Source: Candidatus Geothermarchaeota archaeon (GTDB taxonomy: Archaea > Thermoproteota > Nitrososphaeria > Geothermarchaeales > JDFR-13). From it: a stretch of 13,479 bases of DNA. The notes beneath the pieces are model-generated. The model was not told where the DNA came from, did no database searches, and saw only the letters and a list, made by a program, of their open reading frames with translations. Both the position numbers and the translations under genes were made by a program. Within the stretch, counting starts at the first letter, position 1, and each line of letters begins with the position of its first letter. The DNA lies in the NCBI GenBank assembly GCA_015522055.1, contig WAMZ01000062.1, forward strand, positions 1 through 13,479. Direction: 5' to 3'. Below, piece by piece: positions 6,493-13,479 of the stretch.

Positions 6493-6849
6493 CTATTCAC
6501 CTATTAGTCTCCTTATCATCTGGGTCTGCTTACTTATATAGATATTCACTAAGTCTCTCTGTTGGAAGCATGTTTTACATATGCAGTGGGTCACTGCTTT
6601 GTGGCATGATTTATTGAATGTGCATTCGTCGCAGTCTACATTTCCTCCACATATGTAACAATTGATTAGTGGCTTTAGTATTAGACCCATCTTAACTAGT
6701 ATCTTGTTTATGCTGTCTAAGGCTTCTTTGTTCTCTATTATGAAGCCGGTTCCCTTTATGTATTTGACTCCCCTTATTGATACTATGTCCTTGAATCTAT
6801 CTCCTAGTCTCCGGGGTATCCGGAAGGGTGTTCCATATTTAATATTCAT
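6493..6849 (-). CDS. Unrecognised small protein with an eight-cysteine C-terminal cluster, RFC operon
   Basis: 118 aa from ATG 6849. An upstream in-frame ATG at 6858 gives 121 aa, but GGGAGG at 6864-6859 abuts that codon directly and lies 9 nt before ATG 6849, so the second ATG is preferred. I do not recognise the family. Residues 1-60 look like a compact alpha/beta domain with VKYIKGTGF and a helix ALDSINKILVKMG. Then comes a metal-binding cluster of eight Cys (64, 67, 73, 76, 82, 89, 91, 94) in the pattern CX2C-X5-CX2C-X5-C-X6-CXCX2C, with two His among them. This could hold two zinc ions or an Fe-S cluster. It is the third gene of rfcS-rfcL-this gene, with a 13-22 nt gap after rfcL, so a link to clamp loading or replication is plausible. 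It converges on the winged-helix gene, 3 nt away. Confidence 0.8.
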   Translation of the reverse strand: MNIKYGTPFRIPRRLGDRFKDIVSIRGVKYIKGTGFIIENKEALDSINKILVKMGLILKPLINCYICGGNVDCDECTFNKSCHKAVTHCICKTCFQQRDLVNIYISKQTQMIRRLIGE

Positions 6850-6871
6850 ATATTGCATCCTCCCACCACCT

Positions 6872-8053
6872 TTAGATGACTTTTGTTAGTAGGTCTTCCA
6901 GGATTTCATCTTTTATATCTATGAATTTTATTGTTGGGAGGGTTTCGGTGACGAATTTCCTATATGATTCATGTAATATCATTTTTAGTCTGTCGGTGTA
7001 TACTTCGTTTAGATGATCCCTATATTTCCTGTTTTGGATGAATAGTTTGAATCTATATGCTGGTATCCTGCCGTCATACACTATGCCTGCTCTATTTGCT
7101 GAGTATATGAACCAGGGCATTAATGTTAATATGTATCTGAATAGGTAGAAGCTCCTCTTTTTGTTCATCCTTCCAAACATCTCATTGAGTTTGATGCAGT
7201 AGTCCAGTAATCTGACTTTATCCTCGAAGGATGTATTGTTGCTCCTAGTTATTAGGTCATAGTATGTGTAGAAAACATCCTCGATCTGGTTTGAATTGCT
7301 GTTCAGCAGATTCCTTATCTCGTTTATGTTGTATGAATTTGTTAGTCTCCTAATTAGCTCTTCGAATGGGAGGTTCTCCATGGGGGTTAATGTTATATCT
7401 ATGTCTAGGCCGTGGCTGGCCTCCTGCAGTAGGTTCACGGCTAGTCGGGCGTCTCCATTCACCTTAGTTGCTATATTATTAAGTAGTTCATCGCTTACTG
7501 CAATCCCCTCATTGGCGGCTATCCTCTTTAATAATATTATTATCTGTCGAGGTGTTAATGGCCTAAAGGTTATGTATTTGAATGTATTTAGGAGGTCTTT
7601 ATGTTTAACTGGGTCTGGGAAGTTTGCAGCCGCTATTATCGGGACCTCCTTTTTATTCGCTATGTCCAGGATTGCCGATAGACCGCCTGTATCGGCTTTT
7701 GGATCTATTCCGTCTACCTCGTCGAAGAATAGGAGTATGTTTCTCCTAGGGCCTGATCCTGTGAATGCATCGAGTGTCGATGCGCCGCCTATACTTCCAA
7801 CCTTAGCATATATATGTTGTGCTGTCCTTACATCACTTGCGTTTAGTTCGACTACATGTAGGTTAAACTGGTTGGCCAATGCATATACAAAGGATGTTTT
7901 CCCTATCCCCGGTGGCCCAGCCAGTAGTACGCCTGGGTATTCCTTATTGCCTGTAAACCAGCCGATCAGCCATTTAACAACTTCTTGCTTGGCTTCCTCG
8001 TTCCCGATTACATCTTCAATCTTTTTTGGCCGGTACTTCTCTGTCCAGAGCAT
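6872..8053 (-). CDS. rfcL: Replication factor C large subunit
   Basis: 393 aa. RfcL joins four RfcS subunits in the clamp loader that opens PCNA and places it on primer-template junctions. The N-terminal LWTEKYRPKKIEDVIG is the RFC box. Walker A is GPPGIGKT (46-53), followed by VVELNASDVRT, Walker B LLFFDEVD (107-114), sensor-1 IIAAANFPDP and the lid with NGDARLAVNLLQEA. The large-subunit type is shown by the GIGKT P-loop, the DEVDGI Walker B and the long C-terminal collar (about 225-393) with FYTYYDLI and FYLFRYILTLMPWF. The C-terminus does not show a classical PIP box (QxxhxxFF), unlike many archaeal RfcL proteins. The start ATG is 12 nt after the rfcS stop, with GGGGT 6 nt upstream. No intein is present. 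Confidence 0.95.
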   Translation of the reverse strand: MLWTEKYRPKKIEDVIGNEEAKQEVVKWLIGWFTGNKEYPGVLLAGPPGIGKTSFVYALANQFNLHVVELNASDVRTAQHIYAKVGSIGGASTLDAFTGSGPRRNILLFFDEVDGIDPKADTGGLSAILDIANKKEVPIIAAANFPDPVKHKDLLNTFKYITFRPLTPRQIIILLKRIAANEGIAVSDELLNNIATKVNGDARLAVNLLQEASHGLDIDITLTPMENLPFEELIRRLTNSYNINEIRNLLNSNSNQIEDVFYTYYDLITRSNNTSFEDKVRLLDYCIKLNEMFGRMNKKRSFYLFRYILTLMPWFIYSANRAGIVYDGRIPAYRFKLFIQNRKYRDHLNEVYTDRLKMILHESYRKFVTETLPTIKFIDIKDEILEDLLTKVI

Positions 8054-8065
8054 CTTATTACCCCG

Positions 8066-9040
8066 TTAACCTTTTCTCATGACTTTTATGAGCTCGGCTA
8101 GCATAGCTGTTAGCTGTATTTCTTCATAAGCTCCTTCCGAGAGTCGATATTCGTATTTAGCTAATATCTCTGCCACTTCTGGGGTTAAGTTATTCCTTGT
8201 GAATAGTGCGTTTAATAGCATTTTTATGATTTCCTGCCCGTCTATACCTGTGGCTGTTTTATAGTCGAAGAGGTTGGATACTGCATCATTGAAGTCTCCG
8301 TTTTCTAGCGAGTCTATCAACCTCTCTATAGCATCTGGTGTAAACTCCCCAACGACTCTGTCGACATCCTCCGGAGTGGGTTTTCCCCCGGAGACGCTTG
8401 AGACGGACTGGAGGAGGTTTATAGCCCTCCTTAGATCTCCAGATGTTACTTCATATACCTTTTCTAATACTTCTTGGCTACATGATACTCCTTCATTTTT
8501 ACAGATCTTGGCTAGGTGGTTTATCACCAATTCTTTGGGGATCCTTTTAAATCTATATACAGCGCATCTACTCTGGATGGGTGATATTATCCTGTTGAGG
8601 TAATTGCATATTAGTATGAACCTCGATGTTCTTGAGTAAATTTCCATTATTCGTCTGAGTGCTGTCTGTGCTTCTGAGGTCATCATGTCTGCCTCATCGA
8701 GTATTACTAGTTTGAATGGGGTCTCCTCCGTTGGTGTGAAGTATTGTGAGAATACCTTCACCCTCTCCCTAACTACATTTATCCCCCTTTCATCCGATGC
8801 GTTGAGCTCTAGTACGTAGTTTCTCCACTCGTCTCCATATATTTCTCTAGCCAATACCAATGCTAGGGTGGTTTTTCCTGTGCCGGGTGGCCCGGCGAAG
8901 AGTAGATGTGGCATTTCTTTCAAGTCTCCCTTTAGAATATTTTTTAATCCTTCAACCACTCCTTCTTGATCAACTATTTCATCAAATGTTTTTGGCCTAT
9001 ATTTTTCAACCCATAGTGTTTCTATGGTTATGCTGGACAT
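8066..9040 (-). CDS. rfcS: Replication factor C small subunit
   Basis: 324 aa, full length. RfcS forms the ATP-driven ring of the clamp loader with RfcL. Motifs in order: LWVEKYRPKTFDEIVDQ (9-25), Walker A GPPGTGKTT (50-58), ELNASDERGINVVRERVK, Walker B LVILDEAD (111-118) with MMTSEAQTALRRIME, sensor-1 FILICNY, and the arginine-finger motif SRC (157-159). The lid and collar follow, including SGDLRRAINLLQ. All catalytic residues are intact and no intein interrupts the P-loop, a common insertion site in other archaea. The start is supported by GAGGTG (9053-9048), 7 nt before the ATG. It is the first gene of the rfcS-rfcL-cysteine protein operon and is divergent from gins23-mcm, so helicase and clamp loader parts are transcribed from one control region. 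Confidence 0.97.
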   Translation of the reverse strand: MSSITIETLWVEKYRPKTFDEIVDQEGVVEGLKNILKGDLKEMPHLLFAGPPGTGKTTLALVLAREIYGDEWRNYVLELNASDERGINVVRERVKVFSQYFTPTEETPFKLVILDEADMMTSEAQTALRRIMEIYSRTSRFILICNYLNRIISPIQSRCAVYRFKRIPKELVINHLAKICKNEGVSCSQEVLEKVYEVTSGDLRRAINLLQSVSSVSGGKPTPEDVDRVVGEFTPDAIERLIDSLENGDFNDAVSNLFDYKTATGIDGQEIIKMLLNALFTRNNLTPEVAEILAKYEYRLSEGAYEEIQLTAMLAELIKVMRKG

Positions 9041-9144
9041 ATCTATACACCTCTATAGACTATATATGTATTGGATATAATGTTTATGGAGATACATCAT
9101 AAATATTTAATTCGGATATCCAATAAATAATTTGGAGGGTCGAA
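9041..9144. promoter_or_regulatory. Divergent control region between rfcS and gins23-mcm
   Basis: 104 bp, AT-rich. The core ATAAATATTTAA (about 9099-9110) is nearly symmetric and can act as TATA box in both directions, giving leaders of roughly 35 nt for rfcS and 18 nt for gins23. A second minus-strand candidate, ATATATAG near 9068-9060, is too close to the rfcS start unless that mRNA is leaderless. TAATTCGGATA (9108-9118) is the inverted copy of an 11-mer upstream of nog1, and it overlaps the palindrome GGATATCC (9114-9121). A GGAGGG ribosome site sits at 9134-9139. Promoter positions are inferred from consensus spacing only. Confidence 0.5.
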
Positions 9145-9693
9145 TTGGAGAAGGCCTCTGAGTTGAGGGTATCTGATGAGGATAGGCTTAGGCTACTCGG
9201 TATCCTGCTTTCCCTAACTAATGTTAGGGTTAAGTTGGTTAGGCCTGTGCCTGAGATTAATACTGGTATGTATAGGTTTAAGGCTAGGTCTGGTGGTGAG
9301 GTTGTATCTGTCCCAATTTGGCTGGCTGAGGTCTTGATTGATAGGGGTTTGGCGGTTATTACGGATGAGACTGTTAGGAAGATATCGAGGAATGTGTGGA
9401 GGGAGTATGCTCAGCCTAGGGGTGAGTCGCTTGCACAGATTGATAAGGATTTTTACCCTGTTGCTAGGTTATATCTACATTTTCTGAGGAAGAGTGGGGG
9501 TAAGGGTCTTAGGCCTCTGGCTAAGGAGGAAGATATTACTAAGGTTTTGAATAAGAGGCTATCTATTATTATGAAGTTGGCTACTTTGGATGTGGATACT
9601 AGGGTTGATGAGAGGCTTACTGAGGAGGAGAGGCTTTTATTAAGGCTTCTACGTAATGTTTATAGAAGTTGGAGGAGTGTAGTGGGGATATGA
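9145..9693 (+). CDS. gins23: GINS complex subunit Gins23
   Basis: 182 aa. Gins23 is the archaeal counterpart of Psf2/Psf3; with Gins15 it links MCM to primase and the Cdc45/RecJ-type factor in the replicative helicase complex. The start is TTG at 9145, backed by GGAGGG 5 nt upstream. The order of domains shows the type: a small beta-rich B domain first (about 26-75, with VRVKLVRPVPEI and GGEVVSVPIWLAEVLIDRGLA), then the helical A domain (about 85-180, with FYPVARLYLHFLRKSG and LSIIMKLATLD). B before A is the Gins23 arrangement; Gins15 has A before B. The stop is 1 nt before the MCM start, so the two are surely co-translated, the same pair found in Sulfolobus. Sequence conservation in GINS is low, so the call rests on domain order and context. 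Confidence 0.88.
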   Translation: MEKASELRVSDEDRLRLLGILLSLTNVRVKLVRPVPEINTGMYRFKARSGGEVVSVPIWLAEVLIDRGLAVITDETVRKISRNVWREYAQPRGESLAQIDKDFYPVARLYLHFLRKSGGKGLRPLAKEEDITKVLNKRLSIIMKLATLDVDTRVDERLTEEERLLLRLLRNVYRSWRSVVGI

Positions 9694-9694
9694 T

Positions 9695-11761
9695 ATGACG
9701 CATGAATATACTTTGAATGAGAGGGTTCTGAGGTTTTTTAAGGAGTTTAGGGATGAGGATGGCAGACCTAAGTATATAAATATAGTTAGGGCCCTGCCGG
9801 AGGTTGATGAGAAGGTTGTTCCAATAGACTTCGACGACATATTCTATTTTGATAGTGAGTTGGCTAAGATAGTGTCGGATGAGCCCGATAACTTTATGGA
9901 TGTGGCTAGGGAGACTGTTTTAGAGATATTGAAGATTGAGAGGCCTGTTGAGGCCACTGGGCTTGATAAGGAGTCTATTCATATTTCCATTGTGGGTGAG
10001 GCCCCTGGCTACTCCATTAGAATTAGGGATATATCCAGTAAGTATCTCAATAAGTTGGTTACGATATATGGCTTGTTGATTAAGGTTTCCCAGGTATATA
10101 GTATACCTGTTAAGGCGGTCTTCCAATGCCCTAGATGTGGTGAGACCCAGATTCTCGGTAGGGATAATATTCTTGAAAGGATATCTAGGCCCCGCTGTAC
10201 ACAGCATAAGAATGTTAGGATGGAGCTGCTACGGGAGGGGACTGTATTCACGGATGTCCAGAGTGCACGTATCCAGGAGAAGCCTGATGAGCTCCCCCCG
10301 GGTCAGATCCCTAGGTTCATCGATATTATTCTTGTTTATCCCATGATTGATAAGGCATACCCAGGTGACGTCGTGAAGGTGACTGGGGTCCTCGACCTTA
10401 AGAAGAGGGGTGGTAGGGATGTCTATGAATATGACTTTGTGCTTAGGGTAATTAATATTGAGAGTCGTGAGAAGGAGGCTATGGAGATCGTAATTACTAG
10501 GAAGGAGGAGGAAGAGTTTAGGAGGCTTGCTAGAGACCCGGGTTTCTATGATAAGTTGATCCGTAGTATCGCACCAAGTATATATGGCTATAGAGATATT
10601 AAGGAGGCGATACTGCTCAGCCTAATAGGTGGTGAGGATAGGGAGCTTAGGGATGGGACACGTATTAGGGGTAAGATACATCTGCTGTTGGTGGGTGACC
10701 CTGGTGTCGCTAAGAGTCAGCTACTGAAGTATGCTGCTTACATCGCCCCCAAGGGTATATATACAAGTGGTAGAGGCTCGACGGCCGCTGGCTTGACCGC
10801 CGCTGTTATTAAGGAGGCGGGTGGGGGTATGAGTTTGGAGGCTGGTGCCGTCGTGCTGGCAGACATGGGTATATGTGCCATCGACGAGATCGATAAGATG
10901 AGGAATGAGGATAGGGTGGCGCTCCATGAGGCTATGGAGCAGATGACGGTCTCTATATCTAAAGGTGGTATTGTGGCTACTCTTAATGCAAGGACTACGA
11001 TTATCGCCGCCGCGAACCCGGTTGATGGCGTATATAATCCATATAAAACTTTGAAGGATAATATTAACCTGCCTATTACACTCTTATCTAGATTTGACTT
11101 GATTAGGTTGATGAGGGATGAATTGAGGACGGACCTCGATATTAAGCTTACTGAGCATATGTTGAAGGCTAGGGAGAGTGAGGAGCCTTATGAAGATACT
11201 TTCGACCCTGATTTCATGAGGAAGTTCATTGCATATGCTAGGCGTCTAAAGGTTAGTATGACGAGGGAGGCCTTCGAGAAGCTTCAGCAATATTTCATCA
11301 GCCTTAGGTCTAGTGCTAGTCAGCAGGAGGAGTCGTTATCTATACCTATTACTCCTAGGCAGTTTGAGGCATTGATTAGGTTGGCTGAGGCCAGCGCAAA
11401 GGCCCATCTGAGGACCTACGTTTCAGTTGAGGATGCCGAGATCGCTATTAATCAGATGAACCTATTCTTGGGGCAGCTTGCCCTTAACATGGAGACGGGG
11501 ACCATTGATAGTACATTGATCACCGCGGGGGTCAGTGCTAGGCGGGCATCTAAATACGGTGTTGTTGCCTCGAAGTTGAAGGAGATGCAGATGGAGCGTG
11601 GAAATAAGCCGGTTCCCGAGGAGGAGTTGGTGGCTAGGATTGTCCGTGACACTGCTTTGAAGGATCCCGTTGAGATTAGGAGGATTATTGATAAGCTGAA
11701 GATTGAGGGTGTTATATTGGAGCCCCAGCCAGGCTTCTATAAGTTGGTTAGGGATATATAA
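9695..11761 (+). CDS. mcm: MCM replicative helicase
   Basis: 688 aa, normal length. MCM forms the homohexameric 3'-5' helicase that unwinds DNA at the fork. The N-terminal domain (1-260) holds an OB fold with a zinc site: Cys145-X2-Cys148 and Cys168-X2-His171, a C3H variant. The AAA+ core has Walker A GDPGVAKS (334-341), the MCM-specific YTSGRGSTAAGLTAAV presensor region, Walker B AIDEIDKM (Asp397, Glu398), the NARTTIIAAANP sensor-1 block and the arginine finger LLSRFDL (Arg466). The C-terminal 90 residues form the winged helix. All catalytic residues are intact and no intein is present. GGGGAT lies 5 nt before the ATG, and gins23 ends 1 nt upstream. The next gene, hel308, starts 34 nt downstream and is probably in the same operon. 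Confidence 0.98.
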   Translation: MTHEYTLNERVLRFFKEFRDEDGRPKYINIVRALPEVDEKVVPIDFDDIFYFDSELAKIVSDEPDNFMDVARETVLEILKIERPVEATGLDKESIHISIVGEAPGYSIRIRDISSKYLNKLVTIYGLLIKVSQVYSIPVKAVFQCPRCGETQILGRDNILERISRPRCTQHKNVRMELLREGTVFTDVQSARIQEKPDELPPGQIPRFIDIILVYPMIDKAYPGDVVKVTGVLDLKKRGGRDVYEYDFVLRVINIESREKEAMEIVITRKEEEEFRRLARDPGFYDKLIRSIAPSIYGYRDIKEAILLSLIGGEDRELRDGTRIRGKIHLLLVGDPGVAKSQLLKYAAYIAPKGIYTSGRGSTAAGLTAAVIKEAGGGMSLEAGAVVLADMGICAIDEIDKMRNEDRVALHEAMEQMTVSISKGGIVATLNARTTIIAAANPVDGVYNPYKTLKDNINLPITLLSRFDLIRLMRDELRTDLDIKLTEHMLKARESEEPYEDTFDPDFMRKFIAYARRLKVSMTREAFEKLQQYFISLRSSASQQEESLSIPITPRQFEALIRLAEASAKAHLRTYVSVEDAEIAINQMNLFLGQLALNMETGTIDSTLITAGVSARRASKYGVVASKLKEMQMERGNKPVPEEELVARIVRDTALKDPVEIRRIIDKLKIEGVILEPQPGFYKLVRDI

Positions 11762-11795
11762 GAATAATCTATTTATTTCAAGTTTTTGGTAGGGT

Positions 11796-13479
11796 ATGAA
11801 TATAGATGAATTGGATCTGCCCAGATACATTATAGACCATCTCAAAGCCTTGGGTTATAATGAGTTATATCCTCCCCAGAAGCTGGCTGTCGAGTCTGGT
11901 CTCTTATCCTCTGATAGGAATATGGTTGTTGCAACCCCCACTGCTAGTGGGAAGACTTTCATAGCTGTACTGGCCATATTCAAGAATTTGATTGAGGGTA
12001 GGGGGAAGGTTGTTTATCTCGTGCCGTTGAGGGCTTTGGCTAAGCAGAAGTATAATGAGTTTATAGAATTTTTCAATGTCGAGATACGTGGGAGGCGGCC
12101 TAGAATAGCTCTATCCACTGGCGATTATGATACACCGGGCCGTGAGCTGGCTAGGGCTGATATAATAATAGCGACTAATGAGAGGATGGATTCATTGCTT
12201 AGGCATAGGCCTAGCTGGATGGATTATATATCACTGGTTATCGCTGATGAGGCCCATATAATTGGTTTGGAGGATAGGGGCCCGGTTCTTGAGGCCTTGC
12301 TAACAAGGTTGTTGATGGAATATCCGAGTATTAGGATATTGCTGCTTAGTGCTACGATAAGGAATAGAGTCGATTTTTCTAGGTGGCTTGATGCTAAAAT
12401 TGTAAGTAGCGATTGGAGGCCTGTTCCTCTACGTGAGGGAATACTGTGTAATCACTTTGTCGTATATTCGGATGGGGATGAAAGAACTATAGATAGGGTT
12501 AGTGGCGATCCTATCCTAGATGTATCAGTCTCATGTGTTAGGGAGGGTGGGCAAGTACTTATCTTTACGCAGACTAGGAGGGAGGCTGTGGGTAAGGCTA
12601 GAAGATATAGTGAATTCATGAGGAGCTGGGGTCTACTTTCACGGGGGGAGTTGGATTACCTGAAGAGGGTGTCTGAGGAGATTTTATCGGTGGGTGAGGT
12701 CACTGAGTTAAGTGAGTTGTTGGCCTCTGTAGTCATGTATGGTGTGGCCTTCCACCATGCTGGTTTGAATCCTGCCCACCGGGAGATTATTGAGAGGGAG
12801 TTTCTCAATGGTGGCATAAAGATTCTTACTGCGACCCCCACACTCGCAGCCGGGGTGAATCTCCCGAGTAGGCTGGTGGTTATCACGTATACAGCTAGAC
12901 GTAGACTAGGTGGTTTCCATGAAAATATATCGGTGTTTGAGTATAAGCAGATGGCTGGGAGGGCTGGCCGCCCACAATATGATCCATATGGGGAGGCATT
13001 ATTATATACTAAATATGAAAATTTGGTGGATATATTGATTGAGGATTATATAAAGTCTGATATCGAGCCCATAAAGAGTCAGCTTCTGAATGGTGAGAAT
13101 CTCGATATGGCTTTACTGGGCTTGATATCTAGTTATAGGATGTTGAGGTCTGAATCAATATCCCACTTTATAGGGAACACGTTATGTGCATTGCAGTATG
13201 GGGAGGATAGGATATTTAGGAAGCTTGATAGAAGCATTAATAATTTAGTTGAGGGGGGTCTGGTAGATTATAAACCGGATAAAGATAGGTTTATCATTAC
13301 TCCTATAGGTGAGAAGGCTGCTCAACTATATATTCTGCCGTCTACCGCCATTTACCTGGTTGAGGTTATAAAGAACAGTGATGACCTGGGACACGACCTT
13401 GTATATTTATATCATATATGTAGGACGAAGGATATGGGTAGTCTACCAGTTAGGAAGAAGGATATGGATACTATATTGA
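11796..13479 (+). CDS. hel308: Hel308 DNA helicase (C-terminal part beyond window)
   Basis: 561 codons are present from ATG 11796 with no stop before the right edge; the family is about 700 residues, so roughly 150 are missing. Hel308 is a Ski2-like superfamily 2, 3'-5' helicase that remodels stalled forks. Motifs: Q motif YPPQ (25-28), motif I ATPTASGKT (46-54), LVPLRALAKQKY (Ia), ATNERMDSLLR (Ic), motif II ADEAH (150-154), motif III LLLSATIRN, SDWRPVPLREG, FHHAGL, motif V TPTLAAGVNLPSR and motif VI QMAGRAGRPQYD (385-396). The DWRPVPLREG and GRAGRPQYDPYGEA blocks are specific to Hel308. A winged-helix region follows motif VI; the helical ratchet is partly visible and the RxRAR tail is outside. 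GGTAGGGT directly abuts the ATG. It follows mcm by 34 nt, probably in the same operon. Confidence 0.96.
   Translation, partial: MNIDELDLPRYIIDHLKALGYNELYPPQKLAVESGLLSSDRNMVVATPTASGKTFIAVLAIFKNLIEGRGKVVYLVPLRALAKQKYNEFIEFFNVEIRGRRPRIALSTGDYDTPGRELARADIIIATNERMDSLLRHRPSWMDYISLVIADEAHIIGLEDRGPVLEALLTRLLMEYPSIRILLLSATIRNRVDFSRWLDAKIVSSDWRPVPLREGILCNHFVVYSDGDERTIDRVSGDPILDVSVSCVREGGQVLIFTQTRREAVGKARRYSEFMRSWGLLSRGELDYLKRVSEEILSVGEVTELSELLASVVMYGVAFHHAGLNPAHREIIEREFLNGGIKILTATPTLAAGVNLPSRLVVITYTARRRLGGFHENISVFEYKQMAGRAGRPQYDPYGEALLYTKYENLVDILIEDYIKSDIEPIKSQLLNGENLDMALLGLISSYRMLRSESISHFIGNTLCALQYGEDRIFRKLDRSINNLVEGGLVDYKPDKDRFIITPIGEKAAQLYILPSTAIYLVEVIKNSDDLGHDLVYLYHICRTKDMGSLPVRKKDMDTIL

Noticed and set aside
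7296..8069. 257-codon open frame on the plus strand opposite rfcL
   Set aside because: It lies entirely antisense to an intact RfcL gene; its Ser- and Leu-rich composition reflects the complementary codons and no domain is visible.
8066..11761. Inteins in RfcS, RfcL or MCM
   Set aside because: These are common intein hosts in archaea, but P-loops and neighbouring motifs are continuous and protein lengths are normal.
1..13479. CRISPR arrays, insertion sequences, tRNA or rRNA genes, prophage or defence genes
   Set aside because: No regularly spaced repeats, transposase or integrase motifs, or tRNA-like cloverleaf were seen, and intergenic gaps are all under 200 nt.

Overview
The window looks like part of the chromosomal information-processing core of a thermophilic crenarchaeon (Thermoproteota, class Thermoprotei). 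The evidence is the gene set: aIF5A, archaeal NOB1 and NOG1, a translin-like protein, a crenarchaeal-type proteasome beta paralogue, Orc1/Cdc6, clamp loader, GINS, MCM and Hel308. Supporting signs are heavy AGG and ATA codon use, purine-rich coding strands, TTG starts and TATA-driven, partly leaderless promoters. A Desulfurococcales/Acidilobales/Fervidicoccales-like host is possible, but the genus cannot be read from the sequence. No transposon, CRISPR array, integrase, tRNA or rRNA was seen, and nothing suggests recent horizontal transfer.

Layout: (1) 1-801, minus strand: proteasome beta-family subunit followed by a translin-like gene that runs off the left edge. (2) 802-886: short divergent promoter region. 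(3) 887-1918, plus: NOG1-type ribosome-assembly GTPase, converging on (4) 1938-3422, minus: aIF5A then RNA 3'-phosphate cyclase. (5) 3423-3607: divergent intergenic region. (6) 3608-4944, plus: NAD kinase overlapping the rRNA endonuclease NOB1 by ATGA. (7) 4945-5042: intergenic region with a strong two-tier inverted repeat just upstream of a TATA box. (8) 5043-6489, plus: a divergent Orc1/Cdc6 and a small winged-helix protein. (9) 6493-9040, minus: RfcS, RfcL and an unrecognised eight-cysteine protein. (10) 9041-9144: divergent promoter region. (11) 9145-13479, plus: Gins23, MCM and Hel308, the last cut by the right edge.

Functionally the right half is a nearly complete replication-initiation and clamp-loading block: Orc1/Cdc6 as candidate initiator or regulator, MCM and Gins23 as helicase parts, RFC as PCNA loader and Hel308 for fork repair. 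The left half is ribosome maturation, translation and RNA processing (NOG1, NOB1, aIF5A, RtcA, translin) plus protein turnover (proteasome) and cofactor supply (NadK).

The window is mostly conserved and well explained. The points most worth a second look are the eight-cysteine protein in the RFC operon, the 44-nt inverted-repeat structure in front of cdc6, the unusual ATPase motifs of the Cdc6 paralogue with its overlapping winged-helix partner, and the proteasome beta subunit whose active-site Thr appears displaced.
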